Shown: positions 1 to 5,872, numbered from the stretch's first letter. The stretch: DNA of 6,358 nucleotides from CAYGAG01 sp964347765 (GCA_964347765.1 CAYGAG010000092.1:1-6358), one strand, 5' to 3'. Notes: a model not told the origin generated them from the sequence alone. Program-made: numbers and translations.

Positions 1-1079
1 TCCAAAAAATTCTGGGATACCGGACTCATCTCATCCTCCTGATAAATGTGGAATTGGTTCTCGATCAGACGATTTCGATACTTTCGGGATGAGGCAAGAT
101 GCTCTCGTTGACTGATGTTCATGTACTGGATGGTCCTTTCGGATGTTACTGCACTGGTCGTTATTGCGTTGAGGGGGTTGCCTCGTCCGCCCATCACATA
201 GGTGAGGTCGACGGGAAGCCATCCCCATGGTGGAACATAGANNNNNNNNNNCGCCCATCCGTGCCACGCGATGTGCTTCAAAACGGACGTTACGGTGCCG
301 TTCCAACTACTCTGTTGGTCTGTGAATTCCTGACCGTATATGCAGCCTATTTGGAGGAAGGCGGGGATTCCGAGGATTCTGCAGAGCGTTATGAAGAGAA
401 TGGCCTGGTCGTCACAGTCTCCCTCTTCATATAGGAGGGTCTGGTTGGGATACAGGGGGACCTCATGTGAAATCTTGGGGTTGTCTTGAGGAGGATAGTC
501 AATGTTGTTCCAAATCCATACAACGAGCTCTTCCACAAGCGAGAGAACGTTTGTCTCGCTACCCGCTATTATGTGAGCGGTCTCGTTGACCATCGGATCG
601 TTAACCTGCCAGGTGTCACTACGATTGCAATATTCATCTCTCAAATCCTCGGGGATTTCTGTGAGATTTCCTGATTCTTGCTTGTTGAGGTATGGAATCG
701 ATCGCGGTTCTGATTCGACGTTGTAGGTGACTGTATAGGTTACGTTTTCACCAGGTGTAAGCTGCGATTTGGGAAGCTCTAGTAGAGCTATTGAGTTTCC
801 ATCCTCGTCGGGTTCCGTTATATCAATGGAGCAAGAAGACTCTGTCAGATACACTGTCTGCCACGTGTTGTTCATGAACAGGCTGATTGCTCGATCTTCC
901 TCGGTGAGATTCCAGATGTTTGTCCCATTGTTAAAGAAGGTGACGGTTGTCTGGATGACGTAATCTACATCCGATAATTCAGCTCTCACTAGATTAGAAC
1001 GGTTGAACGTTAAGGATGCGATCAGCGTAAAGAGCGTCAAGGCAACTGCAGCAGTCTTTCTCAAAGTTTTGATTCTCAT
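1..1079 (-). CDS. Secreted transglutaminase-like domain protein, 3' partial
   Basis: Reverse-strand frame open from the ATG at 1079-1077 to the window edge: 359 codons counting the N run, with the C-terminus missing. Residues 1-33 look like a signal peptide (basic start, hydrophobic stretch near 11-24, possible cleavage after VRA), so the product is probably exported or membrane-anchored. Residues 35-200 form an Asn/Thr-rich extracellular region with several N-x-S/T sequons. The transglutaminase-like (papain-fold) core follows: Cys222 in EGDCDDQA, His273 in WHGWA and Asp291 in PWGWLPVDLT, which together form the Cys-His-Asp triad. Family members act as proteases, peptide-modifying enzymes or amidases; the substrate here is unknown. 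An in-frame stop near 1151-1149 and the lack of an ATG before 1079 support this start. Ten Ns interrupt the core between His and Asp, and the frame is open on both sides. The fold assignment is confident; the biological role is not. Confidence 0.85.
   Translation of the reverse strand, partial: MRIKTLRKTAAVALTLFTLIASLTFNRSNLVRAELSDVDYVIQTTVTFFNNGTNIWNLTEEDRAISLFMNNTWQTVYLTESSCSIDITEPDEDGNSIALLELPKSQLTPGENVTYTVTYNVESEPRSIPYLNKQESGNLTEIPEDLRDEYCNRSDTWQVNDPMVNETAHIIAGSETNVLSLVEELVVWIWNNIDYPPQDNPKISHEVPLYPNQTLLYEEGDCDDQAILFITLCRILGIPAFLQIGCIYGQEFTDQQSSWNGTVTSVLKHIAWHGWAXXXXYVPPWGWLPVDLTYVMGGRGNPLNAITTSAVTSERTIQYMNISQREHLASSRKYRNRLIENQFHIYQEDEMSPVSQNFL
242..251. other. Assembly gap (10 Ns) inside the transglutaminase core
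   Basis: A run of exactly ten undetermined bases between codon 276 (Ala of HGWA) and the YVPPWGW segment. Ten is a typical placeholder size. Keeping ten bases preserves the frame but puts 18 residues between the catalytic His and Asp, whereas the usual pattern (HAWAxxYxPxxGWxPVD) gives 16. The true missing length is therefore probably four bases. Confidence 0.9.
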
Positions 1080-1306
1080 ATCTCTGTTCTTCCTGTCCTC
1101 AAGGCTTCGGTGACGATGACGTATACTAAGAACACGACATTCCTGTCTTTAAGTTTTAGTCCAAACCCAAATGTATGCATGCGCCCAAGCTTATTCTATC
1201 AGTTGACGAAATTTGATAGGTTTGTTGACGGAGAAATTCAATGGACCACAACATTGATCTTCGTTGATCATGAGAAAGTGCCTATGCCATAGGCGGGACA
1301 AGGAAT

Positions 1307-1353
1307 CACGGAGAATGCAGACGAGGCTTCTAACCTTCTGTGCAATATCCGTG
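1307..1353. other. Imperfect hairpin in the leader/intergenic region
   Basis: The outer stem is CACGGA (1307-1312) with TCCGTG (1348-1353). A symmetric 3x3 internal loop follows, then an 11-position inner stem running TGCAGACGAGG against CCTTCTGTGCA, with two mismatches and one G-U pair, closing on a 7-nt loop CTTCTAA. The structure could form on RNA from either strand. Its function is unknown, and it could be a chance structure. Confidence 0.3.
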
Positions 1354-1377
1354 TTGTTATGTTGCTCGCTGTAATTC

Positions 1378-1402
1378 TTAAATAAAGCATCAGACTATTT
1401 AT
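1378..1402 (+). promoter_or_regulatory. Candidate TATA elements for the membrane protein gene
   Basis: Two A/T-rich boxes resembling archaeal TATA elements, CTTAAATAAAG and CTATTTAT, lie about 140-165 nt before the TTG start at 1542. A start site about 25 nt downstream would give a leader of over 100 nt. This is assigned by motif similarity only. Confidence 0.25.
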
Positions 1403-1541
1403 CTTGAAAGCTCATGTCTGGAGTCAAGGCTAAGGGTTCAAAGCCTTTGTGTTTTCGGCCGCTCTCTGTCTAATCAGCATCGGATGCCTCATATGCTACT
1501 CATTGCGGAAGGAAACATAGCCGCCGTGTGGTGACTAGTCG

Positions 1542-2102
1542 TTGAGTCTTCCCCTCGGCATCTTCCTCTTTGGCGTTGCCTTTTTCGGTTTTATGGCAGT
1601 AGTCAACGCTTTGCAAGCCTACCAAAAGAGGGAAAGGGCATATTACTTGGCGGCTATGGTAGGTTTTCTAGTGCTTCTTGCGTTTGTTTTCGCTTTTCTT
1701 AACCAACCTATCGTCGCGCTTGTTCTTGTGGTTTCCACAGGCATAGTGAGCATCGCTGGATTACCAAAGTTGCTAAAAACACAGGAGCGCGAATTGACTA
1801 ACCAACTGCGAGAGGTGGATCTATCAGCTCCGTTGAAAAGAAGAGAGTTCCTAACCAGCAAAGGGTGGCTAAAGCTCACATCTAAATGGGGCTTATGGAA
1901 GACAATGTGTCTCTTCTACCTCTTATCGGCGGGGATCATCGGGGGAATATTCCTCAGCTTAAGCACGTTTTATAGCTTCATAACTATAGGATACATTGTG
2001 AGCTACACGGTCATATTTCCAATTCTTACCACTCTTATGTTCTATCGGCAGTTCAAGAAAGCTTTGGAGAACTGCTCTTTGGACAATTTGACGGAACCTT
2101 GA
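1542..2102 (+). CDS. Five-helix integral membrane protein, unknown function
   Basis: 186 residues starting with TTG. An in-frame TAG at 1536-1538 rules out an upstream start, and GGTGA at 1530-1534 sits 7 nt before the TTG as a good Shine-Dalgarno match. Hydrophobic segments at roughly residues 4-24, 34-53, 55-75, 121-141 and 145-167 predict five membrane spans. Between spans 3 and 4 is a charged soluble loop of about 45 residues (77-120) rich in Lys, Arg and Glu. The short C-terminal tail is polar. I recognise no domain, motif or catalytic residue, and family membership is unknown. The gene stands alone, with over 450 bp of non-coding DNA before it and about 245 bp after it, so it is probably monocistronic. 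That it is a real membrane protein is well supported by composition and the ribosome site. Confidence 0.75.
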   Translation: MSLPLGIFLFGVAFFGFMAVVNALQAYQKRERAYYLAAMVGFLVLLAFVFAFLNQPIVALVLVVSTGIVSIAGLPKLLKTQERELTNQLREVDLSAPLKRREFLTSKGWLKLTSKWGLWKTMCLFYLLSAGIIGGIFLSLSTFYSFITIGYIVSYTVIFPILTTLMFYRQFKKALENCSLDNLTEP

Positions 2103-2147
2103 AAAAATCCAGAGTTGAGATGTTTAGTCTGACAGTTTCTGCTTCGG

Positions 2148-2176
2148 AAAAGAAAAAAATGTGGTCGATTCACCAC
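2148..2176 (-). terminator. Hairpin plus T-run terminator facing the minus strand
   Basis: On the minus strand, GTGGT-GAATCG-ACCAC (5-bp stem, 6-nt loop) is followed after one base by seven Ts, a C and four more Ts. This is a textbook intrinsic-terminator shape, yet no minus-strand gene lies upstream of it. It may serve a small RNA, or stop antisense transcription from the promoter region near 2310. On the plus strand the same hairpin lies 60 nt after the membrane gene and is followed only by TTTA. Confidence 0.4.
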
Positions 2177-2227
2177 TTTACTCATTTTAGTCCATGTGCT
2201 TGTGAGACGTTAAATCCTGCCCGAAAT

Positions 2228-2238
2228 CTTTTTTCTTC
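2228..2238 (+). terminator. Poly-T terminator after the membrane protein gene
   Basis: CTTTTTTCTTC on the plus strand, about 125 nt past the stop at 2102 and before the RNase P operon promoter. Archaeal RNA polymerase commonly terminates at such oligo-T tracts. No strong hairpin is adjacent. Confidence 0.4.
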
Positions 2239-2302
2239 ATAGTTACGTCTTCGGCTCGGCTATGGTGCGTACATGCTAGAAATATTAAGTCTTATCCCAA
2301 TG

Positions 2303-2316
2303 TTTTTATTATAAAT
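2303..2316 (+). promoter_or_regulatory. TATA box of the COG1325-rnp3-rnp2 operon
   Basis: TTTTTATTATAAAT resembles the archaeal TATA element. A transcript starting about 25 nt downstream would begin near 2335, leaving roughly a 10-nt leader before the TTG at 2348. The box is nearly symmetric (ATTTATAATAAAAA on the other strand), so it could also fire in the minus direction. Confidence 0.5.
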
Positions 2317-2347
2317 CAGGTGCTCAGAGGATAAGGGGGCGCGAGTT

Positions 2348-2785
2348 TTGCCTCAAAAACATGTGGCCTATATCGACGTCAGATTTTCCGTGCACGCAAC
2401 CGAAGATCTGGATAAGGTAATCAATGCTGTGCACAAAGTTCTTCCAGCCGATCACATCGATGACATAGCTTTTAGGAAGAAGGCGCTTCGGGGTCACTAT
2501 GGGAACCCTATCACGCTGTTTGATACGAGAATGAAGAAGAAAAGGATAGTTGAAGCCCTTGTAGACCATCTCTTCTCCAGTCTAAACGAGCAGGATAAAG
2601 AAAGCTTGCTTAGGGAGATCGATCAACATGTGGAAGAAGGCAACCTCTACATCAGATTGGATAAGCAAGCCGCCTTTCAAGGAGAAATGAGACTCTGCAC
2701 ATCTGATCCCATTCGTGTGCGTATTCGTTTCAGGAAAAAGAGAATAGAAGACATCGTGAAGATTTGTCAGGAACTGGGTACGTGA
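2348..2785 (+). CDS. RNA-binding protein of the exosome superoperon (COG1325-like)
   Basis: 145 residues, starting with TTG; the only in-frame alternatives are further downstream, since a TAA at 2312-2314 lies upstream with no start codon between. It resembles the archaeal COG1325 family, annotated as exosome-associated or dsRBD-fold RNA-binding proteins, of similar size. Visible family-like segments are LRGHYGNPI (47-55), the basic stretch RMKKKR (61-66), LYIRLDKQAAF (100-110) and LCTSDPIRVRIRF (116-128). It is expected to be cytoplasmic and to bind structured RNA during rRNA or tRNA processing; its exact role is not established. It heads a tight operon, with its TGA at 2783-2785 abutting or overlapping the start of rnp3. 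In other archaea this gene often follows rpl15e, which is not present here. Confidence 0.85.
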   Translation: MPQKHVAYIDVRFSVHATEDLDKVINAVHKVLPADHIDDIAFRKKALRGHYGNPITLFDTRMKKKRIVEALVDHLFSSLNEQDKESLLREIDQHVEEGNLYIRLDKQAAFQGEMRLCTSDPIRVRIRFRKKRIEDIVKICQELGT

Positions 2786-2787
2786 CT

Positions 2788-3528
2788 ATGAGAAGATTCG
2801 CTGATCTTCACCTTCGTCCGTCCATCGAGGATCGTGATCAGATAGAGAGGATGATCAGCAAGTCGTCTGAGCTTGGATACCAGATGATTGCCATATCCCT
2901 TCCACCAAACATCACCCAGAGCAAGATTAGTCGACTAAAAGAGATCTGTAGTGATGTGAACTTAGATCTTGTTACGAGAGTAGATTTCAGCCCAAAGACT
3001 TCCAAAGAGCTGCTTCATTATCTGCGTCGCCTTAGGAGAAGATTCGAGATCATATCAGTGTTTTGTGACTCGAAGTCGGTTGCGAGGCAGGCAGCCAAGG
3101 ACCGGCGAGTTGATCTCCTGACTTTTCCGGCTACTAAAATCTATAAACGTTTTTTTGATCATGCGGAAGCAGAACTTGCTTCCAGTGCTTTGTCGGCTCT
3201 TGAGATAGAGATGGCGCCTCTCATTTTTCTAAAGGGTTCTTCTAGAATTCGTCTTATCTCAAGGCTTCGAAAGGAGTCAGCCGTAGCCGAGAAAGTTGGG
3301 GTTCCTGTTGTGCTATCAAGCAGTGCAACAGATGAGTATCTCATGAGAAGTCCTCGGGAATATGCTGCCTTGGCTGGCCTTTTTGACATGGGTAGTCCAG
3401 TTGCCTTGCGTGCTCTCTCGGAGATTCCCTTCTCTTTGGTTGAGCGGAATAGGGGAAAGCTGAGCCCAAGCTATGTAGCTCCGGGCATTTGCGTCGTGAA
3501 GGAGGGGGATTGTTGCCGAAGGGTGTGA
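2788..3528 (+). CDS. rnp3: Ribonuclease P protein component 3 (Rpp30)
   Basis: A protein subunit of archaeal RNase P, the ribonucleoprotein that removes 5' leaders from pre-tRNAs; Rpp30 pairs with Pop5 to activate the RNA catalytic domain. From the ATG at 2788 it has 246 residues, close to or slightly above the family's usual 210-240. It has the TIM-barrel (PHP-like) hallmarks: FADLHLRPS near the N-terminus (4-12), RVDLLTFP (about 107-114), and VVLSSSATDEYLMRSPREYAAL (split at about 174-195), a signature Rpp30 region. The Pro/Lys-rich C-terminal tail is unassigned. The start is ambiguous: GTG at 2782 would give a GTGA overlap with the upstream stop, and TTG at 2764 is also open; ATG 2788 places FADLHL where the family normally has it. 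Its 3' end overlaps rnp2 by about 16 bp, implying coupled translation. Confidence 0.92.
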   Translation: MRRFADLHLRPSIEDRDQIERMISKSSELGYQMIAISLPPNITQSKISRLKEICSDVNLDLVTRVDFSPKTSKELLHYLRRLRRRFEIISVFCDSKSVARQAAKDRRVDLLTFPATKIYKRFFDHAEAELASSALSALEIEMAPLIFLKGSSRIRLISRLRKESAVAEKVGVPVVLSSSATDEYLMRSPREYAALAGLFDMGSPVALRALSEIPFSLVERNRGKLSPSYVAPGICVVKEGDCCRRV

Positions 3529-3833
3529 GGAGACGTTATCTAGCTCTTAAGCTTGTTAGTGATAGCTCCGTGAGCCGGGAAGGTTTGATGAATACGATCT
3601 GGGATGCCGTAATCCAGCTTTTTGGGGAATACGGTGCCAGCCAAACCGATCTCACTTTAATCAGATACAGCTCTGAAAGAGATTATGCAATTCTTCGTTG
3701 TTCACATGGAGCCCTAGAGATAGTGAAAGCGTCAATAGCTTGTATAACGGAGATTGAAGGAAAACCAGTTGCTGTTCATGTCAAGAGGGTTTCTGGAACG
3801 TTAAAAGCTCTTCTCAAGAAGAGTCAACCTTAG
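3513..3833 (+). CDS. rnp2: Ribonuclease P protein component 2 (Pop5/Rpp14 family)
   Basis: About 106 residues from the TTG at 3513, typical for archaeal Pop5. The N-terminus PKGVRRRYLALKLVS matches the first strand of the family, and the sequence continues through the helix around EGLMNTIWDAVIQLFGEYGASQ, split as an RRM-like alpha/beta fold, then LTLIRY, YAILRCSHGALEIVKASI and PVAVHVKRVSGTLKAL. It partners with Rpp30 in the RNase P catalytic-domain complex, cytoplasmic. The start was chosen because GGAGG at 3501-3505 lies 7 nt before this TTG; TTG 3510, TTG 3489 and GTG 3525 are alternatives. The gene overlaps the end of rnp3 and is the last of the operon. In many archaea psmA and sdo1/exosome genes follow, but here the next gene is convergent and unrelated. 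Confidence 0.88.
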   Translation: MPKGVRRRYLALKLVSDSSVSREGLMNTIWDAVIQLFGEYGASQTDLTLIRYSSERDYAILRCSHGALEIVKASIACITEIEGKPVAVHVKRVSGTLKALLKKSQP

Positions 3834-3978
3834 CCCCTAGGGCACACACAACCACACAGCAATGAGCTAAACTCGGAGCAGCCTCAAATTACCTCTCTTT
3901 CAGGTTTCTAATACTCTCTGTTTCGACATTTTCATGCAAAGTAGAAAAAAGAAGGGGGAAGTCTAGGATTCCGAAAAG
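3834..3978. other. Convergent intergenic region between rnp2 and the small minus-strand gene
   Basis: This region contains pyrimidine-rich plus-strand sequence (around 3892-3932, such as CTCTCTTTC and CTCTCTGTTTC), which may terminate the RNase P operon, and the poly-T terminator of the opposing gene. A short palindromic CCCTAGGG lies directly after the rnp2 stop. No gene was found. Confidence 0.4.
3943..3957 (-). terminator. Poly-T terminator of the DUF4177-like small gene
   Basis: On the minus strand CCCCC-TT-C-TTTTTT-C lies about 22-35 nt past the stop codon of the 3979-4152 gene. It closely resembles the terminator after the integrase (CCCC then a T-rich tract), consistent with archaeal oligo-T termination. 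Confidence 0.5.
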
Positions 3979-4152
3979 TCAGTTTTTGGCGCACTCGCCC
4001 TTTTCAAACAGCAAGTAATGGTTGATTATCTCGCCCATGCCTGCCTGGGCGCACGTGTATGTGTGGAGACGCCAACCATTCCTTTGCCATTCATCGATTG
4101 TTTCGGCAACGTTTTTATGGTGACCAACCTTGACGCATTTCCATTCTTTCAA
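3979..4152 (-). CDS. Small DUF4177-like protein, 57 residues
   Basis: Minus-strand gene with TTG at 4152-4150 and TGA at 3981-3979. Its start is fixed by GAGGTGA (4166-4160), a near-perfect Shine-Dalgarno match exactly 7 nt upstream. The layout fits DUF4177: a first strand (EWKCVKVG, 3-10), a helix with an ending Glu-Trp and Gly-Trp (VAETIDEWQRNGWRLHTY, 15-32), and a closing strand (NHYLLFEKG, 44-52). Three Cys (6, 34, 54) are present. DUF4177 proteins are small, probably cytoplasmic, and of unknown function. The gene is convergent to the RNase P operon and divergent from the membrane gene at 4268, and appears monocistronic. Family assignment is by pattern only and is moderately sure; that it is a real gene is well supported by ribosome site, composition and terminator. 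Confidence 0.75.
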   Translation of the reverse strand: MKEWKCVKVGHHKNVAETIDEWQRNGWRLHTYTCAQAGMGEIINHYLLFEKGECAKN

Positions 4153-4159
4153 CTTGACT

Positions 4160-4166
4160 TCACCTC
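4160..4166 (-). promoter_or_regulatory. Ribosome binding site of the DUF4177-like gene
   Basis: GAGGTGA on the minus strand, complementary to the usual archaeal 16S 3' end, sits 7 nt before the TTG start at 4152. It decides the start of this short gene and is the strongest Shine-Dalgarno site in the window. Confidence 0.75.
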
Positions 4167-4188
4167 TTGCACTGCTTCAGAGTAGAAC

Positions 4189-4205
4189 AGCTCGCAGCTA
4201 TTTGG
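4189..4205 (-). repeat. Inverted repeat arm A (partner at 6005-6021)
   Basis: Read on the minus strand: CCAAATAGCTGC followed by G and AGCT. The plus strand at 6005-6021 reads CCAAATAGCTGC, then C, then AGCT. Twelve bases match exactly and 16 of 17 match overall. The two arms enclose the membrane gene at 4268 and the integrase gene. Confidence 0.5.
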
Positions 4206-4225
4206 TTTTCTGAAGATTTTGTTCC

Positions 4226-4232
4226 GTATATG
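4226..4232. promoter_or_regulatory. Candidate TATA element in the divergent promoter region
   Basis: GTATATG on the plus strand (CATATAC on the minus strand) lies about 36-42 nt before the GTG at 4268 and about 75 nt before the minus-strand TTG at 4152. It could serve either gene. A second A/T-rich box, CTTATTTA at 4253-4260, is too close to the GTG to serve it unless translation begins further in. Confidence 0.3.
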
Positions 4233-4267
4233 TCGGTGATGCATGTATGAAACTTATTTAGGAGAGT

Positions 4268-4963
4268 GTGTCTCTTAATAGTAGGTTGGGGAAGGTTCTG
4301 CTGAAGTTTCTACGGGTTGAAATTGGAATTGCACTAATAATTGCACGCTATTTTCTAGGTTTTGTCGGACTACCCCTAATTCCTCGCTACTCTTTCTATG
4401 GTCTCTATTGGAAGGGCTATTTTCTCCCAGGATGGGTAGCTTTCTTACTCCTTACTGTCGGTTTTTTTGTTCTGTACATCTTTGACAGAAAAGCCTTCTC
4501 AGATCGCATAAAAGGTAGAATACTCGCACGTACCTTCATAGTAATCCTTAGTGTGTGGTTAGTAATAGAAGGGATCGGTTTTGGTATCCTTGCTAGTTCC
4601 TTCGATTGGTTCAGTGACTATGGAACTGAATTCTATATTCCCAAGACTTGGGAAGAAAGGGTGCACCAACAACTGGCATTTGCCATTTCTATATTAGGAC
4701 TTTTTTCCGGAGGGCTATTGTTTTTTGATGGGCTGGGTGCTCCATTCATATTTGATATTTGGGCTCGTCCTCTACCTTCAAAGCAAGGGATTAGCTTAGA
4801 AGAAGCTCGGAAGAAATATCCCAAAGACTTGTTCGATAGATATGTGAGGGAGTATCCTCATAATCCTGAGGGAGTTTTGGAATGGCACATAAACAAGAAG
4901 GTGAAGGAAGGCAAGACAAGAGAACAGGCAATAAAAGAACTTATGCATGTGTTGTTGCATTGA
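4268..4963 (+). CDS. Four-helix membrane protein with charged C-terminal domain, unknown function
   Basis: 231 residues from GTG 4268, with AGGAG at 4260-4264 close upstream (short spacing); TTG at 4286 is an alternative start. Hydrophobic segments at about 18-36, 53-72, 86-108 and 134-153 predict four spans. From residue 165 onward the protein is soluble and highly charged: a linker (RPLPSKQG), then helices containing SLEEARKKYPKDLFDRYVRE and a final segment with KVKEGKTREQAIKEL. This tail looks like a helical protein- or nucleic-acid-interaction module, but I cannot name its family. Codons appear AT-rich, as in the neighbouring integrase. It is convergent with the integrase, with only 30 bp between stop codons, and lies inside the inverted-repeat bracket, so it could be cargo of the same element; that link is inference. 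Confidence 0.75.
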   Translation: MSLNSRLGKVLLKFLRVEIGIALIIARYFLGFVGLPLIPRYSFYGLYWKGYFLPGWVAFLLLTVGFFVLYIFDRKAFSDRIKGRILARTFIVILSVWLVIEGIGFGILASSFDWFSDYGTEFYIPKTWEERVHQQLAFAISILGLFSGGLLFFDGLGAPFIFDIWARPLPSKQGISLEEARKKYPKDLFDRYVREYPHNPEGVLEWHINKKVKEGKTREQAIKELMHVLLH

Positions 4964-4970
4964 ATCAATT

Positions 4971-4984
4971 AAAGAAAAAAGGGG
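4971..4984 (-). terminator. Poly-T terminator of the integrase gene
   Basis: On the minus strand CCCCTTTTTTCTTT begins 10 nt after the integrase stop codon at 4996-4994. This is a clear archaeal-type oligo-T termination signal lying in the 30-bp gap between two convergent genes. Confidence 0.6.
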
Positions 4985-4993
4985 ATTTGTGGT

Positions 4994-5842
4994 TTATTTT
5001 CGTTTGCGGAATAGTTTCATTCCTTCTAGTTCTGTGACGTACTCGAAGCCTGCTTCTATTAATTGTGTGGCTTCTTTGATGTTAGTGGCTGTTTTGCAGT
5101 GGTATTCATCGTTCTGAATGGTTTCTACTAATTGAGTGTACATTAGGGTCTGTCTCAGGTCTTTGTGTCCTAGTTTCGCTTTGACAAGTAAGAGGTCTTT
5201 GGTTTTGTGGTAAAGTATGCTTGCGTAGTAGTGTCTGAAGTCGTATAGTCTGATTTGCTTGATTGTTGGGTCTTGCAGTTTCTCTGCTAATGCGTTTCTT
5301 AGCCTTCGATAGCTGTCTCCTATGTAATCGGGGTTTGCTGGAAACAATCTGCTATTCTGGTTCAAGCCTTTCTTCAAGATGTATTGCTTCAGCATGTTAA
5401 GGGTTTTGGATTTCAGTTTCAATGCTCTGGGATTACAGTGTTTTGCGCTTGTTATGTTCACTATTCCAGTTTTTAGGTCTATGTCTTTGATTTGTAGCCA
5501 TGTTAATTCTATGGGTCTTGTTCCTAAGTCTTTGGACATGGATAAGAATAGTGCCATTGAGGGTCTCGCTCTTGCTATCAGCATGTCTAGTTTCTCGGTG
5601 GTTGGTATCTTAGGCAACTTATAGTAGCGTTTGTAGAATGGCTTGTTCCATTGCTGATTTACGGAGCGCATTAGGATGTCGTAAGCTTCTATGAGTGTCT
5701 CTTTGTATCCGTTTGTGCATGTTTTGTTTGCTATGTAGGTCTTTACGTTTTCGGGGTCGTGCAGGTTGCAGTGTTTCTGTAGGTGTCTTAGTCTTTTTCC
5801 TACTGCTTTGATGGTGGTGTCTGCGTAGGCGTTCTTTTTCAT
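4994..5842 (-). CDS. Archaeal tyrosine recombinase / site-specific integrase
   Basis: A 282-residue DNA-cutting and rejoining enzyme of the phage-integrase family. Residues 1-75 are a helical core-binding (SAM-like) domain; residues about 80-240 are the catalytic domain. Visible active-site residues are Arg109 (LGTRPIEL), Lys134 (TSAKHCN beta-hairpin), Arg203 in LYDFRHYYAS, His226 (KLGHKDL) and the nucleophile Tyr235 (TLMYTQL). The first position of the usual HxxR box is Tyr200, not His. A tail of about 40 residues after the nucleophile (EYHCKTATNIKEATQLIEAGFEYV, split, to LFRKRK) resembles that of lone archaeal integrases rather than XerA. Length is normal and no frameshift is seen. ATG 5842 is the only standard start, although the frame stays open without ATG, GTG or TTG to about 5959. 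No Shine-Dalgarno site is visible, so the mRNA may be leaderless or nearly so. No split (SSV-type) gene structure is seen. Confidence 0.92.
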   Translation of the reverse strand: MKKNAYADTTIKAVGKRLRHLQKHCNLHDPENVKTYIANKTCTNGYKETLIEAYDILMRSVNQQWNKPFYKRYYKLPKIPTTEKLDMLIARARPSMALFLSMSKDLGTRPIELTWLQIKDIDLKTGIVNITSAKHCNPRALKLKSKTLNMLKQYILKKGLNQNSRLFPANPDYIGDSYRRLRNALAEKLQDPTIKQIRLYDFRHYYASILYHKTKDLLLVKAKLGHKDLRQTLMYTQLVETIQNDEYHCKTATNIKEATQLIEAGFEYVTELEGMKLFRKRK

Positions 5843-5872
5843 GAATAGGAGAGCGTTAGGTATGTTGATGTC

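Larger units (their letters stand above)
1080..1541. other. Intergenic region, about 460 bp, no convincing gene
   Basis: Both strands were read and no ORF looks like a real protein; the 60-codon plus frame at 1110-1292 has no recognisable domain and no good ribosome site. The region holds candidate promoters for the two divergent flanking genes: an AAAACTTAAAG box (minus sense, around 1149-1159) for the transglutaminase gene, and CTTAAATAAAG plus CTATTTAT (plus sense, about 1378-1402) for the membrane protein. It also contains the imperfect hairpin at 1307-1353 and a smaller hairpin at 1426-1447 (AAGGCT/AGCCTT). A leader RNA of about 110-130 nt is possible ahead of the 1542 gene. Confidence 0.5.

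Noticed and set aside
99..434. Plus-strand ORF of 111 codons opposite the transglutaminase gene
   Set aside because: Shadow of the minus-strand gene, which has a signal peptide and catalytic motifs in its own frame.
1110..1292. Plus-strand ORF of 60 codons in the intergenic gap
   Set aside because: No ribosome site, no recognisable domain and atypical composition; it looks like a chance open frame.
1425..1450. A tRNA-like T arm: AAGGG-TTCAAAG-CCTTT
   Set aside because: The T-arm geometry is good, but there is no matching acceptor strand about 60 nt upstream, no D or anticodon arm and no CCA-compatible end. It is better read as part of a small hairpin.
1414..1473. A 19-codon ORF (MSGVKAKGSK...) near candidate TATA boxes
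   Set aside because: Too short, no homology recognised and no Shine-Dalgarno site; at most a leader peptide.
5379..5624. Plus-strand ORF opposite the integrase
   Set aside because: Shadow frame; the minus-strand recombinase motifs occupy the same bases.
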